Below, piece by piece: positions 36,450 through 52,080 of a DNA stretch of 64,000 bases; within the stretch, counting starts at the first letter, position 1, and each line of letters opens with the position of its first letter. A program made the translations under genes and the position numbers. Source of the DNA: Gibbula magus (taxonomy: Eukaryota; Mollusca; Gastropoda; Trochida; Trochidae); contig OW388297.1 in the NCBI GenBank assembly GCA_936450465.1, forward strand, positions 63,051,202 to 63,115,201, in the 5' to 3' direction. The notes beneath the pieces were generated by a model that made no database searches, had not been told where the DNA came from, and worked only from the letters and a program-made list of their open reading frames with translations.

Positions 36450-39400
36450 AGACAAATTTACAGTGTTAGCTGGTTTATTCGTTAACCATTTCGGGATAAA
36501 ACTATGTCAACTGGGGGCTTAAATTGGCAAACCTATACACTGTTCTCAGACATAGGTAACGGTATCACGTAAGGCGATAAAATATTGCTTGATCAACGTG
36601 CAGGACGAAATGAGGAGAAATAAAATAAAAACTAAACAAAATTTACACATATACAATGAATATTCTGGTGAAAATTTTTAAAGAATGAATTGAACTGTTT
36701 TTGGGAAAATCTCATATCAATCTAAACTGATTCAAGAAGTTTTAAAATCGTTCTATTAACTGTAAAATGAAATTGTCAGATTGGAACTTTGGTATTGTTA
36801 TTTGCAATGCACCTCCACTTATTGACGAAGAGGGCTGTCAAATACCCAAGAGCGCATGTCAACTGCTGCGGCTTTAATGTTTCTGCACAAGTGCCATATA
36901 CAGCCCTTTAGACAGAAGCAATTTACGAAACCGTCGACAAGAGATTAGCTTTATATCAAACAGCCAGCCATATTTTGAACCTAAGTTTCGTAGCTGCCAT
37001 ATTTACTCGGTCGTCTCTCCATATTTTATGATGGCCTTTGATTGGTCAAGAAGCTTGCAATAAAGATACGGGGACTCAAGAGGGCCATAACAGTGCAAGC
37101 TGATTGCCGAAAATCTCACAACAGCTTTCCCGGAGGAAATCCAGAGACCGATTACTCATACGATACGATTGGCAGTTTGGTCTTATTCCGAAAGAGACCT
37201 GCGAAATGAGCATATCTCTTTACAAAATACGGGTTGGGTCATCCATGAAAGCTCCAATAAAGTGGAATTGAAGGTGTTCAATGAAATATTACAACCATGA
37301 ACTAAAACCATAATTTAAAGTTTAAACTTGCAAACTTTTAAATTGCTCATTTCCCCAAATGTGTTTGCATAGTTTGAAAACAAATCTTACAATTTGGAAT
37401 TCAGTAAGCATATTTAGATTTTAAAGAACTAAGCAAATGACATGTGATACAAAATCGACATTAAGAACACCATTTGTAATTATAAAATTAACGTTATCTT
37501 TTAATTAATTATATATAGACATTAATGAACTAAGTTTAAACCTGGAGAAAGTTCACATATTTCAGTTAACTATAATTATTTTCCAAGACATTGGTCTGTT
37601 AAAACTATTGCTTAAGATGCGAAAATTAATGTGTGTAGATGAATATTTACCATAAACTATTTACATAAATCTTTCTACCTTTCATCGCCACACGAAGACA
37701 GGAGATAGCTAGCTCCCACCCAGATTTCACACATAAGGAAAAGTTTGTTGTCAAATTCCATAATCTTAACGAAGCAGCGACATTCGTTTTTCGCGTGCCT
37801 AGCACCACCAGTATTTACTTGTATTGATACAAGCCCCCTGTATCTTGGCGCTTGTAGTCATAAGGCGATGAGTGTTTATTTGTTAAAATCGTGCCCAATT
37901 ACCCCCTTCCCCTCAACTCCCCACAGTTTGGATGGGGACGAGTTCACTCGTATATACACTCTTCTACAATAGGATATATCTCTCAGGAGTCGCATGCTTG
38001 TAAATGCGATTATTTTCCTTGTGAAATGTAACACTTATACATCTATCCATCCCTGTTTTCCTGTTTTTATTGTAAACAACGCTCGCCGTACGGCGTATTA
38101 CCGCAATATGTTTATTGTTTTTCCTTCGTGTATCTCTTGTCGCTATCGTGTCATTCAAATGTTTAAAATGCTATGGTGAATATTCTCCTTAAAATATTTG
38201 CCTGGAATGAGAGTGCAAATTCCGAGGATTATTTTACAAAGTTCAAACATTTATAATTATGTTAGTCAATACAACCCAAATGTATAAAAATTCTTTTTTA
38301 ATGAATGAAATGTTATTATTCACATTGAAATGCTTATAGAAAGGGTATACACGATATCATCCAAATTCACATGGAAGGTTTTGGGTAAAAACTTCACTTC
38401 AAATATTACATAACAATTTCAAACAAAGGCATACCAGTGTGTAACTGTAATTTAATGTCCAGAGCAAATTCGATGAAATCTCTGTTAACAGTGATACTTT
38501 AAAAGCGTGAAAGACATTTGCACGATAAGTCCGTGCAACACGTCCATTGTTACACGGCTCGAAATGTACAAGCACGACAAAAGCATGCTAGTGTGAAACT
38601 TTGTTAATTATGGGATAAAGTAAGATCAAAGACGAAATGCCGCTTGTTAACGTACTTTTCCTAGACATAGAATACAAACCAACTTTCCTGCTCATTTATT
38701 GGACCATAATTCCCTCATTTTGATTCTTACCTTGTCCAAGCGACTGCAAACAGCCACAAGCAAAGGATTAAATCTATCAAAAGATACCGACATTCCCCAA
38801 ATCTCAGGTTCCCCGTGATTAAAGAGTGAAGTTTGAAGGTAAGTAAAAATGTATAATATGTCTACGGTCAAGAGTAGTACATTCTTATTGACAATCAGCC
38901 TCTACCCGACTAAGACCGAGTTGCTTTCATAAACGGCCAGGCTTTGAAAGCAGCACTTGGAAATCGAGTGGTTATAAGTAATGTTAGACGTCTCGGGTAT
39001 TTCAACTTATAGTGCTTTCGATCAAGCCGTCAACAATCGCTGAAAAGTTGCAATTTTTCTCTTCCGTCGGAGAGCATACTCCCATATTGACTCTAGTCCG
39101 CCGGTAAATATTTCTCGTTCAATGTAAACGCCGACCATTGAATCTTCGATCTCTCCATAAGCATCTTAATGCTAAACAAATCGGCCCTCCTTATCTGGTT
39201 AAACGTTGGGTAATGCGATACTATGCAGACTGTTTTGTCTGTCGCGCATGTCATCAATCCATGTTCCTGTGTTGTTGTTTAAACGTCTGGCCCTTATCGA
39301 GTATTTAACTACATTACATGAACTTACACATGTTGATTAGTACATCTGCCATCGTGGAATAAAGATTTGTATTGTCACATATTTAATATTTAATGCCATG

Positions 39401-41500
39401 TCCTTAAACATTTGTTATTTGTTTGTTAACTCAAAAACAGTAATTGTAATATATAAAGCACAACAACATTATATTAATAAATTTTCAATGGTTTTGGTCT
39501 ACAAAAAAATCAAGATTGCCAAACATTTATATATATAAATAATTGATTATTATTCCAATCGCAGTTGAATGAAATCTTCTTTAAATTTCAAGTTGTAATA
39601 TACCCAAAATGCAAACTAAAACAAATATTGTCGAGAGGATACAAAGGTCGATAATTTACAAGATTTATGTACTTACAATGAACTTACACTTATACATATA
39701 CTTATATCTATCAACAACTAAGTCGATGTCTGAATGGGAACGCCACTCAACGGGTTTTGATGGATCACTTCAGGCAATTTGAAATTCATATCTAAACTAT
39801 TGACATTGGTGTAGAAGAAATGCGCATTAATATCTTACATTTCTTATCTGTCTGTTTTGTTTTGCAAAAAAAGCTTTGTTCATATTCATACTCAATAATG
39901 TAGTTATAAAAATGTAGAAGCATACAGTAAAATTATATATAAAAATTGGAGTAATAAAATTCAAGATCAATGCAAAGTTTGCAGGTACAGAGATGCGTAT
40001 AGGAGTATTTCTGCCGTACACGCGGCGCCTTAATACCTATTTACAAAAGTGTAAGATTGTTTTAACAACTGTTTAGTATATGATTAGATGTACATGTACA
40101 TACGTTCCAATTTTTCGAATATATACGGACTATTTCAGAAGATATTAGCTATTTTGAATTATTTTCATCTAATCAACATCAATTTGGGTAGTCATTTTTA
40201 AATAATAAGTGAAATCGATGTTTTTTTAAATTGCGCTGAAATAATCCTCGAATGTAAAAAAAAACAAAAACAAATGTTTCAACAACTCCAATTTGCTATA
40301 TAAATATCTGAAGAATATAATATCTTAACATTATTAAGTATTGAAAGCGCCCATTGTTTAAATCTCACCAATATGTTTACCTAAATTATCATTTATTAAA
40401 TTCAATTATAAGTTCCAACCATAAAACATTTATTAAATGAAATATGCCAATAGATTATCAGTCCCTTGCTAACAACGGTTTATAACTAAAACCTTACTCA
40501 ACATTAATCATAATGAAATTCATTTATAAGTTCTAGCCATTAAACAGTTGTTGCAAGGAAAGTAGTTTTCATGTCAAGTAGATAATACGACATTCCTTAC
40601 AACTTCTTTTAACAAATCCATTTCTAGTGGCCCAGGACTGCCGGTATTTACAAGCCCTGTTTGCCTTATATTAGACTAGTGTTGTTCAATTGTCTAGGAG
40701 ATTGCTTTCCCTTACCCACTGCGGTATGCAAGACGAACAAGTTGTTGCCGTTTAAGTCCCACTAAGCCTTTAAATGTAGCTGCACTAAATGAATCCACCT
40801 TAAATCCGTCGAGGTCGACGGTAACGCTGAGGGTAATAGGTTGTATATCAGTAAAGAGCTATGTATTATAATCTTTTTAACATATTTTTAAAAAGATCGG
40901 TTATGCTTGTGTTTATTCGAACATTTTTATTTTGCACACTTTATGTCAGATATAAAATTAATTTCATCGTAATCTAGTACTTACACCTAACGTTAATTCA
41001 AATTTAATCAATTTGATTTATGAATGGGAATAGCCAATTTCAATTAATTAACAAAATCTGGTACTGTCAAGTCGTCTAAATTCGTATTTGAAAATAAACT
41101 ACAGGAAATGAATGACTTCGCAGATAAAAAGTAAGAATATAACATAAATGTAAGGAGAACGTTACTATAAGAATGAATGAAATTCGTAATGACAGGAGGT
41201 AATGACATGAATGAACATATTGAATAACAATGCTTATGGTATGATCAGTTATCAATGCATTATGACCACATTAACACCATGTTAAATGGAATGGCGTCAT
41301 AAACACTAAACCAACTTACTTGGTACAGCAATGAAATGGTTGCCAATAATCGCCAAAAAAGCAAATTTTAATTTTTTCGAAAGGCTACATTTTCCACCAA
41401 TGAAGCAAACAATAAACAGACTACATACGTTTTATTATTTTCTAATAAATCAGCATCACCGAGGTTGCTATGTGACGCAAAGATCGTGTAATGTGAATAA
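36450..41500. other. AT-rich intron sequence, no gene seen
   Basis: Part of hh intron 1. Only short frames (up to 94 codons) with no family resemblance. Some stretches look single-copy and would be the places to test for conserved enhancers. Confidence 0.5.
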
Positions 41501-41502
41501 AT

Positions 41503-41528
41503 GAATGAATGAATGAATGAATGAATGA
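41503..41528. repeat. (TGAA)n microsatellite
   Basis: Six uninterrupted ATGA-type tetranucleotides, with further scattered TGAATGAA beyond. Confidence 0.9.
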
Positions 41529-41720
41529 CAAACATGAATGAATGTCAAAGAATCCATGTTCAGCACGAACGAAAGAAAAATGTGAATGAAAGTGTGAAAC
41601 GACACAGAGACTGTTTGGTCACAGCCCAGAAGAAAACGAGATATCTACTAAAGTAAGTTGACTCACAAAATACATATCGTAAATTCCACGTGCTACTTTT
41701 GTTGTTGTTGACCTCCTACA

Positions 41721-41809
41721 CATACTTTCTGAGGTAGGTTATGTTGGATTCCTCCATCCTACTCATACTTTCTGAGGTAGGTCATGTTGGATTCCTCCAT
41801 CCTACTCAT
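41721..41809. repeat. 43-bp tandem duplication
   Basis: Two copies, from 41721 and 41764, beginning CATACTTTCTGAGGTAGGT and differing at one base (t/c). The overlapping open frame at 41741-42079 includes this duplication and shows no recognised domain. Confidence 0.92.
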
Positions 41810-42620
41810 ATACGTCTCCATATGATGCACGCTGGAACCACCATGACACGGAAACACGTGTCCCTACAGTATATACTGCTAATTCCCCAACGTTTCTTCC
41901 CCCACCTATGTATCTTAGTGCAAATATGTAGTATATTTCCCATGAACGCCAACTGCATTACTTCTGCACTGACAAAGGAACGTCGTTTGTCTTGGTACAA
42001 TATTCATTCCTTGTACCATGCATATGATCTCAGGGGCGTAATTCTTTGGTATGAGGAAACAGGGTTTTCAAAATTGTAATTTTTCTTTGGTATAAACCAT
42101 ATACCACAAGAACGCATTGAGAAAAAATGAATATCAATGGGAGGGTTTTATCGGCGCCATTTTTTATGGACACGAAATTCGAAGGGACATTACTGTACCT
42201 GCATATATGTAACAAAGTGATGCTTATAAAATTTCAGTTTAAACATATTACTTGAGGTGTTACTTTGATGACTTTAAATTTTACAATTTGACAAAGAACA
42301 GAGGACATGTAAATATATCAACGAGAAGTGAAGTCATACAGCAGCGCTACGAATGTGGAAAGGTTTGTTGAGGAATAACAATATATTGCTGAACACTTTA
42401 ATGATAAATTATTTGTTACAGTATGGATATCAACATTTTACTATTAAATTTTTAAAAATTTAGTAAATACATAGCGTTGTTATCATTTCACATAATGTAT
42501 TTTTCGTTTTGACCCATGGTCATTACAACGATCTTCCAGTACTGTTATGGTCACTATTAAGGTATGAAATAAAGCTATGGTATAAGACATTTATTCACCT
42601 CCAAAGCGAAAAAAGAAAGC

Positions 42621-42762
42621 TACGATGTACCATCCCATAACATTTTGTACCAAGATACGATGTACCATCCCATCACATTTTGTACCAAGATACGATGTAC
42701 CATCCCATAACATTTTGTACCAAGATACGATGTACCATCCCATAACATTTTGTACCAAGATA
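42621..42762. repeat. 35-bp tandem repeat, 4 copies
   Basis: Four nearly identical 35-base units containing TACGATGTACCATCCCATAA and CATTTTGTACCAAGA; one copy has catcaca for cataaca. GTAC occurs twice per unit. Confidence 0.95.
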
Positions 42763-44417
42763 CCCCATTAGAGAACAGTATTTTCGGGATGCAGCTTTAA
42801 ATGGAGTTAAAGATCATGTTACCTTATAATATAACTGTTACCAATGCCAAGGAAATTGTAATTTTCATTAATTGTAGTGTTTCGCATTCAAATTGATATT
42901 TAAAAAATGAACTAAGTCATGATATCATTGATTTAAGCCAAGAGCTGAGGCAATTTAAACTTGCAGATATTTATAGACGTACGACAGATCGTTTAAGTAT
43001 ATTTTGAAACAAAAACTCCTCGATTTTTTAGTACAGACTAAGTTAAGATCAATATTTTGTTGGAAGTAATTTACACAAAAATATGACTCCCAATTCATGG
43101 TTTTGGAATATTTTAACATAATCTTAGATAAATGATACAACAGCTGAAGAGAATGAAAATCAAAACGAAAAAGTGTCATATAAAAAAATCCAATTCTCTC
43201 TTTAAATTTAAACATTGTATAAAAATGTGAGTTTTTTCCATTAATTCATGTCGTGATAGCGAACAACACGAAATAAATAAACAAAGCGATCATTCACACG
43301 CATAATTTGCACCGCCATCCAACCTTTTTAACAAATCAACTTTAACGGAATGCTCCTAAGCAAATCTTTGCGGTAAACGTGATGATCCCCAGTAGGCATT
43401 CACACCAAAACTCCCCTCGCAGCTCGTATACAAATGACATTGGGGAAAGTTTGTAGCATTTCAGCACCGTCGCATTCAGTTTTTTAGTAGCCGATGAACT
43501 TTACCAAGAGTTCAGAAAGCATGCAGAGCGAGCTGGTATAGATTCAGACCTTCAGCAGTTTACGTCAACAACACATGGAGGATTAAACAGCCAAATTTTA
43601 CCACCGATGGCTCGTAAGGATGACTTATTTTGGTTATTTTAAAATACGTGTCCCCATGTATCTCATACAAATTTACCGGTTTAAGCAAACTATTATTTTA
43701 TTTCTGTAATTTTAATAATTGTATGTAAGTTAAGATAATACTTGATAGGGTTTTAGATGATATTGGTCATAAAAAGAAATAGTAATACGCTGCATATTGC
43801 TTGTGATACTTTTGGTCAATTCACACACTTGGCTTGCAATTGTAACCTATGTTCAATATGTTTGATGTCTCAAAACGAGGTATATGTACTTATTTAAACA
43901 AATGTTTACAATCATTAGTTTAGTTTCCTTTTAGTACATGAAACAATATTTACAATCGTCAAAAAATATATCAAACTGTTTCTTTGGAATTAATACGACA
44001 ATGCCATTTAAAAGCTTTACTACAGACTTGTTTATCATGGTGAAATAACAATTATTACCATGTAACTAATTGGACATCATTAACAATATTTAATATAACA
44101 AACAAATCCAATTCCTTTAAAATCATAATTTCCTAACTGTACTGACGTTTAAAAACTTCCCACTCAATTTGAAGGCTTGTCAAAGAAACAATAACTCTAA
44201 TAAAGTGTAAAAGAATAGTTCATAATTAGTCATTCGATCACACAAAGAACTGAACAAACTAGACAGGAAATTATCAACATATGAAGTTCTGGAGATAGGT
44301 GAGTTACAAGTTTTAAAAAAAAAAAGTTCCTGGCAATTACCAGTTTTTTTCAAAAATGATATTACAACACGCGCTTTGAGCATGGCCATGTGTTGTGGAA
44401 CTAGCGCTATACAAGAA

Positions 44418-44441
44418 CCCTACTATACTATACTATACTAT
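44418..44441. repeat. (CTATA)n microsatellite
   Basis: Four tandem pentamers ACTAT/CTATA. Confidence 0.85.
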
Positions 44442-45857
44442 GTATTACCAATCACGTCCAAATTGTGCAACTCGCTCACACTGAAATTGATATTTCATAC
44501 GGATGTACACCTAGGACTCGAACATGCTCAATCCTGCCAACGTCCATGCATACAGTTACACAAGAAAGTGTCGGGTTCACAAACCCACGCTGTCTACGAG
44601 TGGTACCTTATTCACGTAGATCCTTGAAGAGGTAGCTAGTCCCCTGTGTCGTCATATGACTAACACTAATTTCCTGTTTTGAATAAGAAATTTACACAGC
44701 CTGTGAAACCCTTATTGCCCAGTGAAGACACTAAATACTCCCTGTGAAAGCCAAATTACACACAACCATGATTGCTTTGCTAATAGGCAGTAGTCTCATG
44801 CTCCTTATGTATGATTTATGATATCTTCTGCAAGTGATTTTCTGATTGTTGATTTAATGACTTAAATTGTATTGGTATACGTTTAAAACTATTTTTATTC
44901 TTAAATATCGTAATAAATGTATGTTTGTCTTAATTTTCCGCAAAGCTCGTTTACTAAAACGGTATTACACTGAAACTCGCAGAGTATCATCTATTATCAT
45001 ACAAATGTTATTTATTGTACTTATCCGTATAAGCATTGGAAATAGATATCAACAAAATATCGTTGATTCTTCAAAGGATCTAAATTTTTAAAATATGCAC
45101 TTTCCACAGCAAACACAATAATCAATACAAATTCTGATTTTGGGGAAACAATTCATGGACTTCGTTAATTGCATTTCACAATATCTTTTATTACATCAAT
45201 AGAGGGCGCACGATGCCACACATCTTCAAATATCGACTTTTCAAAAAAACGTCAAAGACATTTCAATTCGCTCCAAACATCAAGCGGCGTTTTTGAAAAC
45301 CAAGTTGTAATATTTGAGTGATTTAGATTGTAGGTCAAGTTAGCCCTCCTCGTCTGGCTGTCTGTCACCTGTAACATCGTACGCTGTAACGAGCGTCGAG
45401 TGCAGATTATACTGCTGTTACAAGCGCTGCGGCTGGAGCTATAAACACGGATTACGATGGTGAAGTAATTCGGTTTAGTGTTTGGTCGTGACATGGGGTA
45501 CACGAGAGAAACGGTGTAGAATTCGTGTTTAGGACACGATAAAATGCTTCTGTTATTCATAATCAAGAAAGATACATGCATATTTGGTTAGGTTGCTGGG
45601 TCTTCAAGGCAATTATGCATACTGTGGTGTCCTTTATAAACAAGCAATTCTCTCAAACATGATTATATATCACCTCAATGGTTACGATTCCAAAGAGAGA
45701 CAAATTATGAAATTATCATTTACCAATACATATTATGTATATGCCTAATATTCACTTTTGTTTTCGGAAAGCCTACAATATGCAATATTAAATATTATCA
45801 GATGACAACTTTGATGAAGCATGGGAAATAGGTCGTGTGCAGTGAGGTCACTATAAA

Positions 45858-46219
45858 TTAAAGGGGCAGTAGCACGTTTTTGCAAATTTTATTTTTGCAA
45901 ATTTCCCATTTATAATGATAGTTTATGTCATTTATATTTACTTTAGAGTGTAAAACATCTTATTACACAAACCAATTATCCGTAGTGATAATAGCGATGT
46001 TGCCTATAATGCAAAAATTGCATGGCGGCCATTTTATTGTGAACACAATTTATTATTTTGAATGACAAAAACCAGTCCTATAGCTTTGCGGAACCGTGTA
46101 CACTCATTTTTTAACTTGATTTTCCGAAGAGAGAAGGGTGTTTTACTATTGGTGACATTATTTTGCAAATACATTTCATCGACTTATTTCAGCGAAAAAA
46201 CGTGCTACTGCCCCTTTAA
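45858..46219 (+). mobile_element. MITE-like element family B, copy 2 (hh intron 1)
   Basis: About 362 bases. Terminal inverted repeats TTAAAGGGGCAGTAGCACGT and its complement, with TTAA at both tips. No transposase. The best copy in the window, so it defines the family ends. Confidence 0.88.
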
Positions 46220-46445
46220 AGTCAACGTGTTTTTTTATCACCAGAAATGATATATGTATATTGGTTATGTTATAGGTTATGTTTGGTCCATCTTTGTGTT
46301 GAGAAAATATATGCAAATCAAATATATACACATAATGGTTTACTTGACTACATGTAGGCTGTTTGTTAATGCAGCTTTCACGACAATCCTTGTTCGAGCA
46401 ACAAGGGACGTTTTCGTGTTTTTATATTTTAAAAAGTTCAATTGA

Positions 46446-49400
46446 AAAAGAGTTTCATATTTGTAATATTCAGCAAAACTTGCTGTACTCGTCATAGATT
46501 TCTAAATCAATGACGAAACTGATTCTTTAGATATAGATAATAACATAACCAAATGCTGTAAATATGAAGAGGGATATTTTGCTACCTAAAATGTTATGAA
46601 ATATACAATTTTGATATTTTAACATGCTTTTTTTAATAATATTTATTTGTCAAAAAGCAATATAATAGTTGATGGGTCTTCACATTCAATACATCCTGCT
46701 AGTTGCATGTATTTGTATAAGAGAACATGAACTGATATAGGCTAAATCTAATTTATACTTTGTAACGCTGAAATTACAATTGTCTTCGCGATAATCCAAA
46801 TATAAGAAACCCCGATATATCATTCATACGTTTACATAACGTAAAGAAGCTAAAACTGACATTAGGAACAGAATTTTGAAGCATTTACATTTGCAATAAT
46901 CAAAATTTTATAAGGACCATACTATAAACATAACATAAACATAATAACTGCTCTAGGAAATAATTAATTTCAGATTAATTGGACACTCTTAAGACATTTA
47001 ACAACCAAGTTGGCAGCTCCTTTGCACAATCTCCAAACTAGATTCAGTTTCATTTGAAATATAGTTAATAGGGACATTACATCATCTGGAAGTGAGATTT
47101 CACAAGAAAGCGTGGTCATTCAATCAACAGGTCATGAATAGGAATACAACAATGGTGACAATCGGATCTTTGTAACCCGTCCTAATTAGGTTAACACATA
47201 ATGTTAGTCTAGTCCCGACTCAGATCAGATCCTTACATAGACTCTCGTTACCTTCCTTTCATTGGAGTCACACTTATAACAAAGACTTTACAGAAAGCTA
47301 AGATGAGAACGGTCACGTGAACACCTTTAATTAGTTGCCAAACCTTGAGTACGAACTGTCCCGAACTAGACCAAACTTGTCTTGGAATGTCCGTCTTGTA
47401 ACATAACAATTGATCATGAATAACAAACATGTTTGAATTTGAAGGTTGTCATGTCATGAATGTTGGAAAATCAAAACGAAAATTTTTAGAAAATTTTCTT
47501 TTTCTTTGTTTGAAAAGTTTTGATGTGTACATGTGCAATTATATATGCGTAATTATGTAAAGAACATACAGGAATGTAGTTGGCATTTGATACTTCTGCT
47601 ATTTCCCCATGTCATTTGTAAATGAATTCTATTCAAATGCTAATCATAAAAGTATACATTCTCAGTTGATTTGGGAGGATTCACGATTGAAGTGAAGTGA
47701 ATTAAATGCTTATACATTAAGTACAATGTGTAACTCTTGACAATCTTTATCCTATAAGTTATATTCTTGGTATTTCCCCCAAAAAACATTGCCATTTGTA
47801 AAACAGGAACTAAGTCTTCAAAACATTTGACAAAGAGACGGAACAATGTCTTCACGAGTTAGTCTTCACGGTCAAGTGTATTGTCACGCTGTCACGGAAG
47901 TGTCAGCAACAGCACGGACTGTGTCCAGTTTTAGCTGACCAGTCATTATCAACCGTCCACAGCAGTCAGCATTCATTCACGGAGAGGTCAAACCCATTGT
48001 AACACACAAGTGTTCGTGCTTCCAAAGCAGATTCAAGTTTCAGCAAGATTTGCAAGGACAATGACTTGCTTATAGAAAAGATTCGTACCTATGGTCGAAA
48101 GCGTTACAAGCAGAGAAAACAATTTGGCCTCTATAGAAAGCTTTAGGGACTAATCCCTCAGTTACATAAGTTCTCCATCAATTCCCAATCAGCGGCCATA
48201 GTTCACAGACGGGATACCAGAAAGGAGATCAATATTTTGTCGTTTTGGGGGATAACCTTTGGCTTACGACAATGGTCAGTTGGTCTTATTTACCAATGAA
48301 ACCAGCGTATGAAATTGCTTTTCGGGTTACTGATGTATACGTTTCTCTGTGTAGTGAAAGTCCTGTATGTCCTATGTGTGGTGGTGACGTCATCGTTACA
48401 AAATTCTCGAGTTACCCCTATCTTGCAGTTCATGTTAAAAGACAAGACAAATATAATTTGTTGTTTTTTAAGTTCATATGAATAATATATATATAATAAA
48501 TTGCAAACAATTTTACAAAACATTCGAAAAAAGAAAATCAGAATTAATGAGATAGGATATTTCATGTTTGTTTTTATTCGATCATACAGAGAGTTGATCA
48601 AACCACACAACAAATAGTTATTAAATCAAGTTTTGAAGGAAGGTGGGCTCAAAAAAGTTTTTGAAAGTTCATGGCAATAACTAGTTTTTTAAAAGTGGGA
48701 ACTTTCTTTTAAACGTCAGTATAGTATAAACTACATTACCAAGTTCTTTACCAAAATAGCATTTCTAATAGTTCATGAAACAAAACGTATACAATACATG
48801 TACCAATTGAATGGAATATTTCTATTTTTTCTTCTACTCGATCATACAAAACACATAACTAATAATCAATAATTGAAATTTTGAAGATAGATGGGGTCCA
48901 AAAAGTCCAAGGCAAAAACCAGTTTTATAAACATTTTAAAGTAGGTAGTTTCTTTTGATCATCAGTATCTTTAAGAATACGTCTTTACGTTAGGAAATCC
49001 CTTGCAAAACAGTCTTACTTTTCATTTCAGTTATAAATTATTGGAAACAATTATTATAATATGCATATGAATTTTGTTTTTGTTTTTAAACGCCTATGCA
49101 AATTGGACATTTTCAGAAACTCTGCTTACCCATGACAACACTATGGTAATCCCCATTTTGAGCTTGAATCCTTTAATAACTGGAATATAATGTTGTTCAT
49201 GACATACCAGTTGCTGTTTATTAAACGCGAAATGGATTACGGTTGGACTTTTTAAAAAAAATATTCTGTGCAAAATATTCCGTTTACTTCGATACATATT
49301 TTTTAAGAGGAGAAATATGTTATTGAAGTGAGATTTGATATAAAACTACCAACATTTGGATGTCCTCAGAAATGTTCACGAATTTCAGAAACGTTAATGC

Positions 49401-52080
49401 TGATTGTTGAGTATATGCTTACTTTTAGTGACAAACACATAACATATAATGAACAGACTAACATACCATAGGTGACAATAAATATAATGTATATATTAAA
49501 ACATAACGTAAATGCAAACATGAAATGGAAATATAATAATAAACAGACAAAAAAAACGAAATGAGTAATTTGAATTCACTCAATAGACATAACTATACGT
49601 GTTGTAATTGTGTAGTTTATATGTTGATAGCTACAGATTTTCTATAGTTACGATAGACAATCTGAAGGGAGTAACCTCTGTAGGAAGGAAATGATGTTGG
49701 ATATGAAGTATGTATTTTTATAATCTAGATGACACAATGTATATAGTAATAAACAATATATTCATGGTGTGGTGGAGAAATAACCACACTGTAAAATTAA
49801 TAAAGGGGTATTCTTGAAACTAAAATTTAGTGTATGATCATTTGAGTAATTGTTAAACCGTTATTACATAGATACAAGATAACTACAAACACGTAGTTAC
49901 GAAGAAAATTGAAAAGAACAATGTAAAAAATAACCAAAAACATAAACGTGTTGGATGAAAGTTACAAATATTCAAATAATATGAAAGAGCAACGAATTTA
50001 GAACCAATATTTAGAATGAAACCCATGTACTTGGAATGTATTGAATAATCTACAATGATTTATACTCATACGATTTAGGACAACGAAATGACATACAAAG
50101 CGGCCTTGTCGACCATATTGAAGAGAACATTTCATAGCGTTGAATCACAAGAGACATACATTTTGTACATTTGTATGACAAGAAACACACGCGTTCCCCG
50201 AAATGACACAGTAAGTGTTAGCAGTATGTGCGTGTAGAAATCCATTACTTATGGTTTGTAGGGCTATTGTAGAGTCCCGTTAGCTTTCTGACTGATTACC
50301 TGAGGTTCAGGTAAGGGCCCCAGGTGACCCAAGACGCTAAGACTTGATTAATCACAGGTAAACACACAGGTGACACATCACATAATAACCGTGCAGCTGT
50401 TGACAGTTTTAACCGCTGTGGAACATGTTTTTATTTCAGGTAAATGTCATTTTGTCAGAATTGTCAAAAAACGTTAAATAATATTTTCTGACAGATCACA
50501 GAAACTTTTTTTTAAATATTCAATATATGCTTATCACTATTCATTGTTTTGTTGATTTACTAATAACAGGCAGCAATTAAGAAAATTACGAATATTAGCT
50601 TGTTTCGTTATTTTTAAAATTGTATAATTCGTTTATGTTAATTATTAATACTCTTACATATATTTTGTTCAATTTATTCATATGCATGTATTGACGTGTT
50701 GCATATGTGTTATAAACATATACACTGTATAAGTATGTATACGTTTTAACTAATGACAGTTATTTTTAATTATTTGAGAGGTAATAATTACTTCTTCACA
50801 TACTTTAAAATACTTCCAAATGTATATAATTGCACATAACTGCTTACAAATTCTTGCAGATAAAGCTTAAAATCCATTACAATGATTAGAAATGCTATCA
50901 AATGGGTTAGATGCAATTACATGATTATAAATACTTTCAAATCTAAACATATATCTTTATGTTCATTAGTATTTATTATTGTGTATCTTAATTTCAGTAC
51001 TCGTTCATTTCAATACTAACACTGGAATTAGTGTTCAAATGAATCAGTCAACTCTGCCTATGGTTAATATTCGCACAAACCCTTAATTTCATTTAAGTCC
51101 CTGGTCCTCAAGGCAAACACACATATAATGTATCATTTATTTCAGCCAATTGTTTCTAATAGCTACGTTTTGAATATGTCATCTAGCAAGAAATTGTCAG
51201 TAAGCATTTGGTCTATCGCATGAAACATGTTAAAACTTGATTACTCAACAAGTAATTGAACAAGTAATTCAACACGTCTTCAGAACGTCAACACTTCCAG
51301 GTCATTTCACACCAGAATAATTTCAAGGATTTCTTTTTTTAATGGTCTTCCTCATGAAAATACATAAAAAACAGACCTTCATGTAAACAAATCAGCTATC
51401 TGCATTTGACATTAGCATACAACTAAGCACACAGCAGATATTGGAAAATTGTTCTTATCGTATTTGAAATATTTTCAAATTTCAAAATAAACTTACAAAA
51501 TTAAATTCACAATGTTCAGTTATAGAAAGTAATTCAAGCTAACTACACACTTAAAATTGTTCTACAATTTACAACTTATCTATGATAGCTTCAAAGAACC
51601 AGAAAGCGTCAAATTAGTATATATAAACCTGGGTCAAGTTAACACAAACATAACTTTTATATCATAAAATATGTAATCAAAAGCCAAAAAAAACCCCCAG
51701 CTCTGTGATTTACAAAAGTCAATTTACACCTCGCCCTTATCTGTCTACTCATAATTTCCCAATTACCCAAAAATCGATTTCCTGGAAATATTTAGTTAAG
51801 AAAAGTTTTTTTCCGGCAGAGGCACACAGAGCGACACAGACGAGACGAACAATGATTGTGGCTTACAGCTCCGAAGGAGGGGATGGTTTTTACGACACCT
51901 CTGCCCAGAATCGTAACGCTTAATCAGACGAGCTAATTTGATATCGAGCTGAACGTTGTTCGTAGCATCAACACCGTCTCGACGGAAGCTTGATTTAAAT
52001 CAACTATCCGAGCTGCGGCTGCTTCTTAATAACTCCGCTAAACGTCTCTTTTATCAATTGACTGCTACGATTTACAGAAA
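46446..52080. other. AT-rich intron sequence, no gene seen
   Basis: Part of hh intron 1. Apart from the diverged repeat pair near 48.7-49.0 kb I see no feature. The frames at 48245-48481 (plus) and 48290-48613 (minus) overlap each other and match nothing I know. Confidence 0.5.
48655..48985. repeat. tandem-like pair of diverged repeats (hh intron 1)
   Basis: Two diverged segments (about 48655-48725 and 48890-48975) share TTC.TGGCAA.A.CAGTTTT and an AAAGT-GGNA-TTTCTTTT run ending near CGTCAGTAT or ATCAGTAT. A third, weaker match lies at 44310-44370. Confidence 0.45.

Noticed and set aside
41741..42079. 112-codon plus-strand frame
   Set aside because: Its start lies in a 43-bp tandem duplication and the remainder shows no domain or signal.
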